A stretch of 64,000 nt of DNA from DASQPA01 sp963757335 (GTDB lineage: Bacteria > Acidobacteriota > Thermoanaerobaculia > Multivoradales > UBA5704): positions 434,001 through 498,000 of the forward strand of contig CAVWRJ010000008.1 in the NCBI GenBank assembly GCA_963757335.1. The letters run 5' to 3'. The translations under genes were made by a program, and so were the position numbers. Below the pieces are notes generated by a model. It made no database searches. It saw nothing but the letters and a program-made list of their open reading frames with translations, and was not told the origin of the DNA. This document shows positions 9,030 to 18,448 of the stretch, piece by piece (within the stretch, counting starts at the first letter, position 1; each line of letters opens with the position of its first letter).

Positions 9030-9853
9030 GCGGCATCGTCGACAAGCTCCGCCACTGGGGGAGGCCCTGGGCGGCCGGCACCGAGCCGGTCGAGATCCAC
9101 CGCGCCATCCTGGAGGACATCCTCTCCCAGGTGGTGGCGGTGGGGGGAGGCCGGCGGGTCTTCCCCTTCGAGCGGGTGGAGGTGAAGCTCCTCGCCACCA
9201 GCCCCGAGGAGCGCGTGCGGCTGGAGGCCATCGTCCAGAACGGCTGGGAGCTGGAGCGCGAGGTCAAGGAGCGCTTCAAATCCCAGGGCGTCCGGGTGCC
9301 CCAGGGCTTCGCCATCCCGGTCCAGGTGACGGAGGAGCGCGGCCCGGAGTTCGGCGACCGGCGGTACGCCCTCGGTTTCGCCAAGTCGGCAGAGGGGGAG
9401 GGTCCGATGCCGACCAAGCCGCCAATGCCGACCAATGCCGCCAATGACCGGGGGAATCGTCCCGCCCGGAACGTCCGTCCGTCCCTCCACATTACGGTCG
9501 TCAAGGGCAAGGCGGCCCAGGAGACCTACGACTTCGACGCCGACCGGATCTATCTGGGGAGGCTGGAGGAGGTCCTGGACGTTGCCGGCCGGGTAAAACG
9601 GCGCAACGACGTCGCCTTCCTGGAGGAGGGGGATCTCTCGCAGACCGTCTCTCGCGAGCACGCCCGGATCGCCTGGGACCGAGAGAGCGGCGCCTTCTGG
9701 CTCCGCGACGAGGGGAGCGCCTCCGGCACTCTCCTCTTCCGCGCCGGCCGCTCGATCGAGGTCAGCCGCCATGATCGGCGGGGGGTGAAGCTAGAAAACG
9801 GGGACGAGGTGTACCTCGGGCGGGCGGCGGTGCGGTTGGGGATCGGCGGGTAG
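9026..9853 (+). CDS. FHA-domain protein, second copy
   Basis: This 275-residue cytoplasmic phosphopeptide-binding protein starts at ATG 9026 in an ATGA overlap with the PBP gene. The N-terminal ~115 residues resemble the DUF3662/FhaA N-terminal fold (HRAILEDILSQVVAVGGGRR, then VPQGFAIPVQV). A repeat-derived linker (MPTKPPMPTNAAN) leads to the FHA domain at roughly residues 150-275, with YLGRLEE, SREHARIAW and SGTLLFRAG. It closes the kinase/phosphatase/SEDS/PBP operon. With the first FHA protein it gives the operon two phosphothreonine readers, as in actinobacterial FhaA and FhaB. A phosphothreonine-mediated interaction with the operon's kinase is inferred. Confidence 0.87.
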   Translation: MSGIVDKLRHWGRPWAAGTEPVEIHRAILEDILSQVVAVGGGRRVFPFERVEVKLLATSPEERVRLEAIVQNGWELEREVKERFKSQGVRVPQGFAIPVQVTEERGPEFGDRRYALGFAKSAEGEGPMPTKPPMPTNAANDRGNRPARNVRPSLHITVVKGKAAQETYDFDADRIYLGRLEEVLDVAGRVKRRNDVAFLEEGDLSQTVSREHARIAWDRESGAFWLRDEGSASGTLLFRAGRSIEVSRHDRRGVKLENGDEVYLGRAAVRLGIGG

Positions 9854-9903
9854 GGAGGCGCCCGGCGAGGCTCGCCGCCGGACGCCCGGTCCCTCTCCGG
9901 CGT

Positions 9904-10969
9904 TCACCCCAGCCACTGCGGGTTCTTGGCCGTCGAGTCGAAGTGCTGACTCGTCTTGTAGAGCTCGAACTCCCCCTTCTGCGCCACCTGGTTCGTCTTG
10001 GCGAGCAGCGCCGCGACCTGCTCGGCGGGGATCGGCCGGAAGCTCTTCGCCGCGTTCACCGCCTGGTGCAGGATCTCTAAAGAATCGCAGCCGGTGATGA
10101 CGACGCTGGTCGGCAGGTTCATCGCGTAGTGCAGGCACTCGACCGGGGTCACCGCCTTGCTCTTCAAGATGATCTTGTCGCCCATCGACTTCATCCCCAG
10201 GATGCCCATGTTGTGCGAGAGCGCCACTGGAAGGACCTTCTTCTCGAAGCTCTCGTAGTGCGCGTCCATGACGTTCAACGGCATCTGCACGGTGTCGAAG
10301 GTGAAGTTGTGGGCGGCGGCGGTCTGCAAGCATCTTCAGGTGGATGTCGGGGCTCTTGTGGCCGGTGAAGCCGATGTAGCGGACCTTCCCCGCCTTCTTC
10401 GCCTCGAGCGCCGCCTCCAGGGCGCCGCCGGGGAGGAAGATGCGGTCCGGGTCTTCCATCCGGATGATCTCGTGGAACTGGAGGAGATCGAGGTGGTCCG
10501 TCTGCAGCCGCTTCAACGACTCGTTGAGCTGGGCCGCGGCGGCCTTCTTGGTCCGGCCGTCGACCTTGGTCATCAGGAAGACCTTTTGGCGGTAGCCGTC
10601 CTTGAGCGCCTTGCCCATCCGGTCTTCGCTCTTGCCGTCGTTGTAATCCCAGGAGTTGTCCATGAAGTTGATGCCGCTGTCGATCGCCGTGCGGATGATC
10701 TTGATGCTCTCCTTCTCGTCGTGCTGCTGGCCGATGTGCGAGCCGCCGAGGCCCACCATCGAGACCTTCTCCCCGGTGCGCCCGAGCGTCCGGCGCGGGA
10801 TCTCGCCGGCCTGCGTCGGTGTCGGCGCCTGAGCCCAGGCGGCCGAGCCTGTGCCCGCAATACTTGCCACCCCAGCGACCGTCGCCGCGGTCACCGACAG
10901 CTCCACGAACTCTCTCCGGGTGACGCCACCCGGGGCGGTTTTCTCTCGGTCTTCATACGGCTTGCGCAT
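9904..10969 (-). CDS. Tat-exported aldo/keto reductase (one frameshift)
   Basis: This NADPH-dependent aldo/keto reductase of ~355 residues is read on the minus strand. ATG 10969 is preferred over GTG 10975 because GAGG lies at correct spacing only for the ATG. The N-terminus is a twin-arginine signal (TRREFVELSVTAATVAG, cleavage after SAAWAQA), so the enzyme is periplasmic. The AKR tetrad is visible: Asp and Tyr in FMDNSWDYNDG, Lys in LMTKVDGRT and His in LLQFHEI. The frame changes at about 10332; deleting one G joins DIHLKML to QTAAAHNFTFDTVQ and gives a continuous TIM barrel ending at 9904. The gene is divergent from the MFS carrier and convergent with the FHA operon. Substrate unknown. Confidence 0.88.
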
Positions 10970-11124
10970 CGCCACACCTCGGAGAAAAGTTGCTCGTCCA
11001 GGAAGAAACCCATTCCTCTAAATTGCTGCAAAATTCGAGCCGATTGGGGGCTTCAACGCTCGGGTGCCGGCCGACGATATACTCGCCGAAACGCCCGTTC
11101 ATGAAGCCAGAGGGGAGCCTCCGC

Positions 11125-12472
11125 ATGCCCAGAGCCCCGGTAGCCCGGTCCAGCCGGCAAACCCGGAGAACCCGGTAAACCCGGTAAACCCGGAGAACGC
11201 CGCGAAGATCGCCCGCTGGGGGCTCTTCGTCCTCACTCTCATCAACCTGTTCAACTACCTGGACCGCTTCGTCGTCGCCGCCGTCGTCGAGAGCCTGAAG
11301 CCGGCGCTCCACCTTTCGGACGGCCAGATCGGCGGGCTCGCGACCGGCTTCATCCTCGTCTACATGCTGACCTCGCCGATCTTCGGCACGCTGGGGGATC
11401 GCGGGGCGCGGCCGCGGTTGATCGCCGCCGGGGTGGCCATCTGGAGTCTCGCCACGGCCTTGGGCGGTTTCGCGCGCGGCTTCGCCTCGCTCTTCGCCGC
11501 CCGCTCGGCAGTGGGGGTGGGGGAGGCGGCGTACGGCACGGTGTCGCCGGCGCTCCTCGCCGACTACTTCCCGGTCGAGCAGCGCGGCCGGGTCTTCGCC
11601 GTCTTCTCGGCCGCCATCCCCATCGGCTCGGCGGCCGGGTACATGCTGGGCGGGTTCGTCGACCACCGCTACGGCTGGCGGGCGGCCTTCTTCGTCGCCG
11701 GGGTCCCCGGGCTCCTTTTGGCCGTCCTCGCCTCCCGCCTGCCGGACCCGCCGCGCGGCGCCCAAGACGAGGCCGCCGAGGCCGACGAGGCCGGCACGGC
11801 TCATCCGGCGAACGCTGTTCACGTCCACGGGCCGGTCCGCGGGATCGGCCTCAAGGCCTATTCGGTGTTGCTCAAAAATATCCCCTACATGCTGATCGTC
11901 CTCGGCTATGCCGCCTACACCTTCGGTCTGGGCGCGCTCGCCTTCTGGACCCCGGCCTTCCTGGAGCGCGAGCGCGGCCTGACCCGGATCGACGCGACCT
12001 TCCAGTTCGGGGCGATCATCGTCGCCACCGGGTTCGTCGGCACCGTCTTGGGAGGCTGGCTGGGGGATCGGCTGCTGTCGCGCTTCCGGGAGTCCTACAT
12101 GTGGGTTTCCGGGATCACGACTCTCGCCGCGGCCCCCTTCGCCTTCGTCGCCTTCATGGCCCGGGACCGCACCGTCTACACGGCGGCGATCGCCGTCGCG
12201 GCGGTTTTGATCTTCATGTCGACCGGGCCGGTCAACTCGGCGATCATCAACGTCGTGGCCCCCGAGATGCGGGCGACCTCGGTGGCCCTCTCGATCCTCG
12301 CCATCCACGTCCTGGGCGACGTCCCCTCGCCCCCCCTGGTCGGCTTCGTCTCCGACCACTCGTCGCTCGGCAAGGCCATGCTGATTCTCCCCTTCGCCTT
12401 CGCTCTCGGCGGCATCATCTGGATCGGCGCCGCCTGGCGGGGGGAGAGACGGTCGCCAAATCGCCGAGCTAG
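11125..12472 (+). CDS. Spinster-like MFS transporter (frame disrupted at both ends)
   Basis: This 12-TM major facilitator of the spinster/Spns subgroup has family features LFNYLDRFVVAA in TM1, GDRGARPRLIAAG in the 2-3 loop, and LADYFPVEQRGRVF. ATG 11125 has a good AGGGGAG ribosome site, but its frame ends at 11179. The protein continues one frame over through a repeat (PENPVNPVNPEN), so a 1-bp error in that repeat is likely; the alternative is GTG 11064 without a ribosome site. At the 3' end, adding one G to the run at 12437-12442 gives WRGGETVAKSPS and the stop at 12472. Otherwise the frame runs to 12554 inside the convergent gene. Substrate unknown; related carriers move lipids or organic anions. 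Confidence 0.85.
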
Positions 12473-13050
12473 GGCAGGAAAGTCAGGGCGAAGAGGACGA
12501 TCCCGCCGAGCCCCACCGCCATCGAGCCGAGCCACACCAGCCGGCTCTTGGTGAGGGCCGCCACCGCCCCCAGGGCGATCGAGACCTGGAGGAGGGCGAC
12601 CGCATCGGCGAAGCGGTGGTGGCGATGGAGGAGGTGGTCGGCCTCGACGGACTTCTCGTCCCGCTCCTTCTCGATCCCCTGCGCCTTCTTCTGGATCTCC
12701 TTCTGCTCGTCGAGGTAACGCTTCTGGCTCGCCGCGTACTGCGGCGGCGCCGGCTTGCCGATGGCCGCCCAGGAGGTACCCGAGGCGTCGGCGACCGCCG
12801 CCTTGATCCCCTTCGCCTGGTAGTAGGCCCACTGGTCGGAAGCCTGGGCCTGGAGCCGGGTCGATTCGGTTTTGAGGACGAGGGCCTCGTTTACCGTGGC
12901 GCCCGCCTGGAGCGAGGCGATGGCGGCGACGGCGGCGAGGATCGCCGTCGTCAGGGCGATCCGTTTGAGAAAATCGCCGCCCTCCTTTTCCAACTCCTCG
13001 TGGATGGCCTCGTGCAGCTTCTCGGTCTCGACCTCGGGTCCTTCGGGCAT
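12469..13050 (-). CDS. DUF4337 family membrane protein
   Basis: This 193-residue protein starts MPEGPEVETEKLHEAIHEEL. It has a TM helix near residues 30-48 (IALTTAILAAVAAIASLQAG), a central helical stretch with the family-like STRLQAQASDQWAYYQAKG, and a C-terminal pair of TM helices (ADAVALLQVSIALGAVAAL and LGSMAVGLGGIVLFALTF). This matches DUF4337, a widespread proteobacterial and acidobacterial family of unknown function. It is convergent with the MFS gene and overlaps its corrected end by 4 bp. No function is assigned. Confidence 0.8.
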   Translation of the reverse strand: MPEGPEVETEKLHEAIHEELEKEGGDFLKRIALTTAILAAVAAIASLQAGATVNEALVLKTESTRLQAQASDQWAYYQAKGIKAAVADASGTSWAAIGKPAPPQYAASQKRYLDEQKEIQKKAQGIEKERDEKSVEADHLLHRHHRFADAVALLQVSIALGAVAALTKSRLVWLGSMAVGLGGIVLFALTFLP

Positions 13051-13122
13051 GGCGCGTCTCCTCGGGAAGCGTTAGGGGTGGGGAGAATATAGTCGATCCT
13101 CCCCTCCCGGCCAGTCCCGGAT

Positions 13123-14445
13123 TCAGGTCTTGGGCACCATCGGCTCGGGGATCTTCATCCCGAGGTAGGTGCCGGAGCTGATCCCCATGAGGGCCAGGAG
13201 CGAGGGGTCGAAGCTCGGCATCGCGAGAGCCTTGTAGACCTCATGGCCGAAGATGATCCCGAGGACGGCGGTCCAGGCGACGATCTGGAAGCGGTGGAAG
13301 GCGACCCCGTTGGCGTCGCTCAGGATGTCCAGGATGAACTGCTCCGACTGGCCGCGCGTCTTCTTGAGGAGGGACTGCTTCTGCTCCAGATCGCTCGTAT
13401 GGGTGGCGAGAGCTAGCTTCGCCTGGGCCTCGGCGGCCGTGCTGGGCGGCGGCCGCGGCGACCGTGGTCGTCGCCGCTCGCGACCTGTCCCTCTAGAGCT
13501 GCCATCTGCATCTGAAGCGTCTGTGCCACCTTGGCCGCGTCCGCCGTCGCCGCCGGGCCGTTCTTGCTCTGGTCGATGAAGGCCGCCCCGACGACCGTGC
13601 CGGCGCTGATCCCGAGGAGAGTCAGGACGGTGCCCGTGATCGGGGTGCCGAAGTCGGCGGTGACGAGGCCGATGAAGAGGTAGGAGGCGAGGACGAGGAA
13701 GAACCACCAGGCGGCCTGGGTACGGCCGAGGCTGTAGGGCGGCCGTTCCCCGGCATCCGGCGCGGAGGTGGGAGCGCGGAGCAGGTTGCTGCGGACGGCG
13801 AGCACCCAGAACGCGATCGAGATGACGGCGAAGATCGCGAGCCAGAGGAGAAAGGGGCCTTGGGGGATGACGACGAGGTCGACGGTGCTGGCGGAGGGGA
13901 TGGCGGGGCCGTCGGGCAGGCCGACGCTCACCCGGGTCGTCCGCGGCTGCAAGCGGGGGCTCCCGAGGAGGTAGGTCCAGACCTCGCGCGAGGCCTTGGC
14001 GTCCGGCGTGGTGGCGTCGGACCGGGGCTGCCGGAGGACGAAGCGGAGGGTCCCCCCCTGGCGGTCGCTCGGCGGATAGGGGGTGAGGTCCTTGAGCGGC
14101 CGCTCGTCGAGGAAGAGGAGATCAGCTTCGCCGGATCGCCCAAGAGAGCGGCGAGATTGTCGACTTTGACCGTCAACACTTCGCCGAGGCTCATCTGGGG
14201 CGACGGGCCCCCCGCCTTGGCGCCGCCGGCCAGCTCCCGCGAGACGCCGATCACGCGGGGGATGGCGGCCGGCGTCGTCGCCGCGGCCGATGCCGGCGGT
14301 GTCCCCGTTGTCGCGTCGGCGTCGGCCGGCCGGCGTTGCGGGCGGCTGGGGCGGTCGCCCCCGGGAGCGGTAGGGCGGCGAGGCCCAGGGCGAAGAGCCA
14401 GGCGAGTTTCCGCGGTCCCTTCTGCTGAACGGTGGTTCGACGCAT
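13123..14445 (-). CDS. Unknown exported-domain membrane protein (three frameshifts)
   Basis: The reconstructed ~440-residue protein starts at ATG 14445 with a signal peptide (KLAWLFALGLAALPLPGA). A periplasmic domain with LGEVLTVKVDNLAALLGD and DAKASREVWTYLLGS follows. About five TM helices come next, including LLWLAIFAVISIAFWVLAV, WWFFLVLASYLFIGLV and VLTLLGISAGTVVGAAFI, then a helical cytoplasmic linker and a last pair of TM helices before IPEPMVPKT. The frame changes near 14330, 14145 and 13460, each time with coding character resuming at once. The family is not recognised. It lies between DUF4337 and a winged-helix regulator on the same strand. It could be a mechanosensing or envelope protein; nothing in the sequence fixes a reaction. 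Confidence 0.65.
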
Positions 14446-14539
14446 CGGTTCCCCTTTCCGGGAGTCAGACGGACGCGGTGCCAGCATTTCCTCGAATTCC
14501 CTGCAATGGTACCGCGGATCGAGGTGAAACGATTCCGGA

Positions 14540-16063
14540 TCAGGAGGAGGCTGCGGACGGCGGCACGGCCAATCCCAGCCGCCGCAGCAGCTCCGGGAAG
14601 CGGCGGTCGGTGCGAAGAGCGACGAGCTCGGGGTCGACGGCGAGGAGGACCACGGCCGGATCGCGGTGGACGAGGGCCTGTTCGAGGGCGGCGAACGCGC
14701 CATCGACATCGCCGGCCTCGGCTCGCAACGTCGCCACGGCGTAGGGCGAGATATAGCCGGGCCGGGATTCGAGCCGGGCGAGCCGCCAGGCGGCGACCCG
14801 GCGGCGGGCGTCGCCGGTGTTGCCAGCGGTTAAGGCGGCGACCTCGGCGGGCGAGGCTCCCTCGCGGCGGAGGGCGTCCCGGGTGACGGCTAAGGCCTCG
14901 GTCTCGCGGCCGGCGCGGAAGAGGGCGCGCTCCAGGCACTGCCGGGCAGCGGTGAAGCCGGGCTCGAGGTCGAGGAGGCGGCGCATGGCAGCGATCGCCT
15001 CGTCGGTGCGGCCGCTGCGGTAGAGCACCCAGCCGACGTCGGCCATGGCGCGGAGGGAGAGCGGCTGAAGTGCGCGCGCCCGGCGGATCTCGGCGAGCGC
15101 CTCATCCGGCCGGCCGAGAGAGACGAGGAACCAGGCGTAGTCGTGGTGCGCCGGGGCGTCGTCGGGATCGGCGGCGAGCGCCTGCCGGAGCTCGCGCTCG
15201 GCTCCGGCGTAGTCCCAGTGAAAGCGAAAGAGGACCGAGCCGAGGACCGTATGGGCCTCCGCCGAGCCCGGGTCGCGGGCGAGCGCGGCCCGCGCCGCCG
15301 CCTCGGCAGGCGGGTAGGCCTCGTCGGGCGAGCGCCGGCCGGTGACGGCAAGGAGGTGGTAGGCGTCCGCCAGGCCCGCCCGCGGTCCGGCGGCGGCGGG
15401 GTCGAGAGCGATCGCCTCCCATAGGCGGCGATCGCCTTCTCGATCTCCGGGAATGTCCCCTTGGCGACGTGATAGCGGCCGCGCAGCTCGGCCTCGTGGG
15501 AGCGTGGGTCCTGGGCGTGGTGTTGGGCAGGGCGCTTTAGAGGGACAGTGGGGACGGCGAGCCGGTAGGTCAGCACGACCGCGAGGGTGGCGAGCAGAGT
15601 GAGGACGGCGATCAGGGCCGGGCCGGTCCAGCTCCACCGCCGGAGCTGGCGGAGAGGTTCCTGCGACTCCGGTGATCGGGTGGAGCACCGCGACTGCTGT
15701 CGGCAGGACCTCCCTTGGGGGCGGCGGACCGACCGGCGGCAGCAGGCGGTAGCCGCGCTTGGGGATGGTCTCGATGAAGCCGGCGCTCCTGGCGTCGTCG
15801 CCCAAGGCCCGGCGGAGCTCCCGGATGCTCCGCCAGACGACATCGTCGCTGACGAAGCGGCCCTCCCAGACCTCACGGACCAGCTCTTCCTTGCCGACGA
15901 CGGCACCCGGCTGGCGGGCCAGGCAGACCAGCACCTCCATCACCTTGGGTTCGACCTGGACCGACCCCGCCGGCCCCTCGATCCGGTTCTGCGCCGGCCG
16001 GACGATGCGGTCCGCGAGGAGGAAGTCGGCGGCGGGAGGGCGGAGGACCGGCTGGGAGGACAC
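14540..16063 (-). CDS. Winged-helix DNA-binding protein with TM and TPR repeats (CadC-like)
   Basis: This ~507-residue protein starts at GTG 16063 (or 16069). The N-terminal ~95 residues are an OmpR/PhoB-type winged helix (VQVEPKVMEVLVCLARQPG, then VWRSIRELRRALGDD and FIETIPKRGYRL). The next segment is in another frame and holds a TM helix (GPALIAVLTLLATLAVVLTYRL). The C-terminal part returns to the first frame with four to five TPR units, for example DAYHLLAV, AEAHTVLGSVLFRFHWDYA and LRAMADVGWVLYRSGRTDEA. Frame changes lie at about 15665 and 15425. The family couples a periplasmic TPR sensor to DNA binding across the membrane and is frequent in Acidobacteriota. Target genes are unknown; the divergent ankyrin gene is a candidate. 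Confidence 0.82.
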   Translation of the reverse strand: MSSQPVLRPPAADFLLADRIVRPAQNRIEGPAGSVQVEPKVMEVLVCLARQPGAVVGKEELVREVWEGRFVSDDVVWRSIRELRRALGDDARSAGFIETIPKRGYRLLPPVGPPPPREVLPTAVAVLHPITGVAGTSPPAPAVELDRPGPDRRPHSARHPRGRADLPARRPHCPSKAPCPTPRPGPTLPRGRAARPLSRRQGDIPGDREGDRRLWEAIALDPAAAGPRAGLADAYHLLAVTGRRSPDEAYPPAEAAARAALARDPGSAEAHTVLGSVLFRFHWDYAGAERELRQALAADPDDAPAHHDYAWFLVSLGRPDEALAEIRRARALQPLSLRAMADVGWVLYRSGRTDEAIAAMRRLLDLEPGFTAARQCLERALFRAGRETEALAVTRDALRREGASPAEVAALTAGNTGDARRRVAAWRLARLESRPGYISPYAVATLRAEAGDVDGAFAALEQALVHRDPAVVLLAVDPELVALRTDRRFPELLRRLGLAVPPSAASS

Positions 16064-16244
16064 GCGCACCAGTGTAGCGAAAGCGGCGGGTCCCGACGCC
16101 TGGCGGGAGCGCTCTTGGCGGCGGAGAGGGGAGACCTCGGTCGAACCTCGGCGCGCCTTCGGCCCGAGGGTGGGGGTACGGCCTCTAGGCTTCGTCCTAT
16201 AGCGCCGCTCCTCCGGCGGTGCTCTTGGAGGCGAGGAGGCAGTC

Positions 16245-17758
16245 ATGGGGGTCACGCGCAACGAGTTCCTGAAGCTGGCCGGCGCGGCGGCCGGTTTGGG
16301 TTTGCTGGCGGCGAAGTCGGGAGGGGCGGAATCGAAGCCGCAAGGGGCCGCGCCGGCGGGGACCGGCGCCCCTGCCGCCCCCGTTTCCATGGCCGGCCGG
16401 CTGGCGGCACTGGCGGCACTGGCGGTGAAGCCAGGCGCTTCCGTGCCGCCGTCCTCGCCGGCGACCTGCCGCGGTTGACCGCCTTTCTCGCCGAGGACCC
16501 GGCGCTCGCCTACAGCCGGGACGAGCGGGGCCGCTCGCTCCTCGCCCTCGCCTACCTCGGTGGGCAGAAAGCGGCCGCCGAGCTGTTGCGGCGGCACGTC
16601 GCGGCGCTCGACCTCGTCGAGGCGACCCTCGCCGGCGACCGCGAGCGGGTGCTCGCCCTCCTCGGCAAGGCGCCGGGGCTGCTGAACGAACTCGACCCGG
16701 TCGGCTTCACGGCGGTGCAGGCGGCGGTCCTCGCCGGCCGGACCGATCTGCTGATGGCGATGGTGAGCCGGGGGGCGGACTTGAACGCCCTGTCGGTCGA
16801 GCCGCCCCGCCGGACGGCGGTGCGGCTGGCGGTCGAGGCCACCCCAGCTGAAACCGCGGAGGAGATGGCCGATCTCATGCTCGGCAACGGCGGCGACCCC
16901 AACGCCCCGCAGGGGGACGGCATCACGCCGCTCCACGCCGCCGCCCGGGCGGGGAACGCCGAGGTGATCCGGCTCCTCGTCTGGTCCGGCGCCGACACCG
17001 GCCGCCGGACTCCTCAGGGCGAAACGGCGCTCGACCTCGCCGTCCGCGGCGGTCAGACCGCGGCGGCGGCCCTGCTGCGGGGAGAGCGCACCCTGCCGCG
17101 CGCCCATCGCACCTCCCGCTACGCCGCCACGGCGGACGGCTCGCCCTTCGCGCCGCGGCCGCAGCCGGCGTTGCCGCAGCCGGTGATCAACGAGTACGTG
17201 GCGGTCTCCCACGGCAACCTGGCGCGGGTCCAAGAGCTGCTCGCCCTCTACCCGTCGCTCCTCCTCGTCAACGCGAGCTGGAACGAGCTGGCGGTCGAGG
17301 CCGGCGCCCATGTCGGTTTCAAGGACGGGGTCCGGCTCCAGCTCGATCAGGGGGCGCCCTGCGCGCTCCCTACAGCGGCGATGATGGGGAAGGTCGAGCG
17401 CGTCCGCGCCCTCCTCGCCGAGGACCCCGAGCGCATCCACGACTGCGGCGCCCACAACATGCCCCTCGCCTGGTTCCCGGCGATCGGCGGCGGCAGCCCC
17501 GAGCAGCTGGAGATCGCCCGCTTCCTGCTCGACCGCGGGCTCGACGTCAACGCCCACAAGCGGGGCCAGACCGCTCTCCACTGGGCGGCCCGCGGCGGTC
17601 ATGTCGAGATGGCCGAGCTCCTCCTCGCCCGCGGCGCCGACGTCAACGCTCGCGCCAAGGGGGGGCCGGGGGAGACGGCGACCCCGCTCGCCGTGGCCCG
17701 GAAGGCGGAGCAGAAAGGCGTGGCCGATCTGCTGCTGCGGCACGGGGGGGTGGCGTAG
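16245..17758 (+). CDS. Exported ankyrin-repeat protein (one frameshift)
   Basis: This ~500-residue protein starts at ATG 16245 with a signal sequence (TRNEFLKLAGAAAGLGLLAA). The arginine pair is R-N, so Tat export is uncertain. The frame changes inside a 9-bp repeat (ctggcggca) near 16410-16430, after which GEARRFRAAVLAGDLPRLTA begins the mature repeat domain. At least eight ankyrin-type repeats follow, such as GITPLHAAARAGNAEVIRLL, GQTALHWAARGGHVEMAELL and LARGADVNARAKGG, split by a basic linker near 17090. It would act as a periplasmic protein-binding scaffold. The last 18 codons and the following bases are duplicated at 18352-18448. The divergent neighbour is the CadC-like regulator. Confidence 0.83.
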
Positions 17759-17798
17759 AGGGTGGACTACCCGCGGCGACCGCCGGCAGCCCCTCGCC
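17703..17798. repeat. 97-bp direct repeat, copy 1
   Basis: The segment covers the end of the ankyrin gene (codons for AEQKGVADLLLRHGGVA and the stop) plus what looks like the last ten codons and stop of the AmpG-like gene on the minus strand (GEGLPAVAAG). It recurs at 18352-18448 with only a few substitutions and single-base differences. The minus-strand AmpG tail here has no gene body behind it. Confidence 0.85.
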
Positions 17799-17879
17799 GC
17801 AATGTCCCGGGACTCTGTTCCGCGGTCGCCGGACTCGATAGCCAGGTAAGGAGACGAGGTCTCCGCTGCCTGGACTCCG

Positions 17880-18335
17880 TCTCCGGTGCCGCACCGTCGA
17901 TGTCGAGCCCCGGGACCGAGATGTCGAGTCCCGGGACCGAGACTCGAAGTCTCGGGACGGAGAGTCGTAGTCCGGGGACGACGAGTCGCCGTCCCGTCAC
18001 CACGGTTCGGCTCCAGGGTTTAAGACCGCCGTCCCGGGGCTGCGCTCTCAAGTCCCGGTACCGCGACTCCAAGTCGCGGGACGGAGACTCCGAGTCCCGC
18101 GACCCCGACCGCCATCCCGGGACTCCGACCCTCGGCCGGGGGACGGCGATTCGCCGTCCCGGGATCGCGGCGTCGAGTCCGGGGACTGCGGACCCGCAAT
18201 AGCGGCAGCCAAGGCTTGGTCCAAGTCTCTGTCTTCAAGTTTCGGTACCGAGAGCCGAGATAGCGGTCCCCTGAAGCGTTGTCCGGGGACTCTGTCTTCG
18301 AGTCTCGGTGCCGAGAGCCGAGGTAGCGGCACCCA
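17880..18335. repeat. Array of imperfect 21-bp tandem repeats
   Basis: About fifteen degenerate units, mostly 21 bp, share a core TCCCGGGAC followed by (C/G)GAGACTCG and a variable 3-4 bp. The best units are at 17906-17990 and 18050-18200. The array ends in two ~45-bp units around 18228-18270 and 18290-18335 that contain the palindromes TCGGTACCGA and CTCGGTGCCGAG. Many units contain the palindrome CCCGGG. Because 21 is a multiple of three, heptad-repeat ORFs appear on both strands (SPGTETR and LDISVPG types), but none has a ribosome site or recognisable fold. I treat the array as non-coding. Confidence 0.8.
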
Positions 18336-18351
18336 CCGCGGGCTCGAGATC

Positions 18352-18448
18352 AGGCGGAGCAGAAGGACGTGGCCGATCTGCTGCTGCGGCACGGGGGGGT
18401 GGCGTAGAGGGTGGACTACCCAGCGGCGACCGCCGGCAGCCCTTCGCC
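18352..18448. repeat. 97-bp direct repeat, copy 2
   Basis: This is the second copy of 17703-17798. Here the minus-strand part is the genuine 3' end of the AmpG-like gene (stop at 18416-18418). The plus-strand part repeats the last codons of the ankyrin gene without a gene body. Copies 1 and 2 bracket the 21-bp array, as expected if an original convergent ankyrin/AmpG junction was duplicated around, or recombined with, the array. Confidence 0.85.

Noticed and set aside
17762..18202. 146-codon plus-strand ORF with SPGTETR heptads over the repeat array
   Set aside because: No ribosome site or fold; the heptads follow mechanically from a 21-bp unit, and the opposite strand gives equally long heptad ORFs.
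17880..18335. Possible CRISPR array
   Set aside because: Units are contiguous 21-bp repeats with no unique spacers and strong degeneration; no cas genes nearby.
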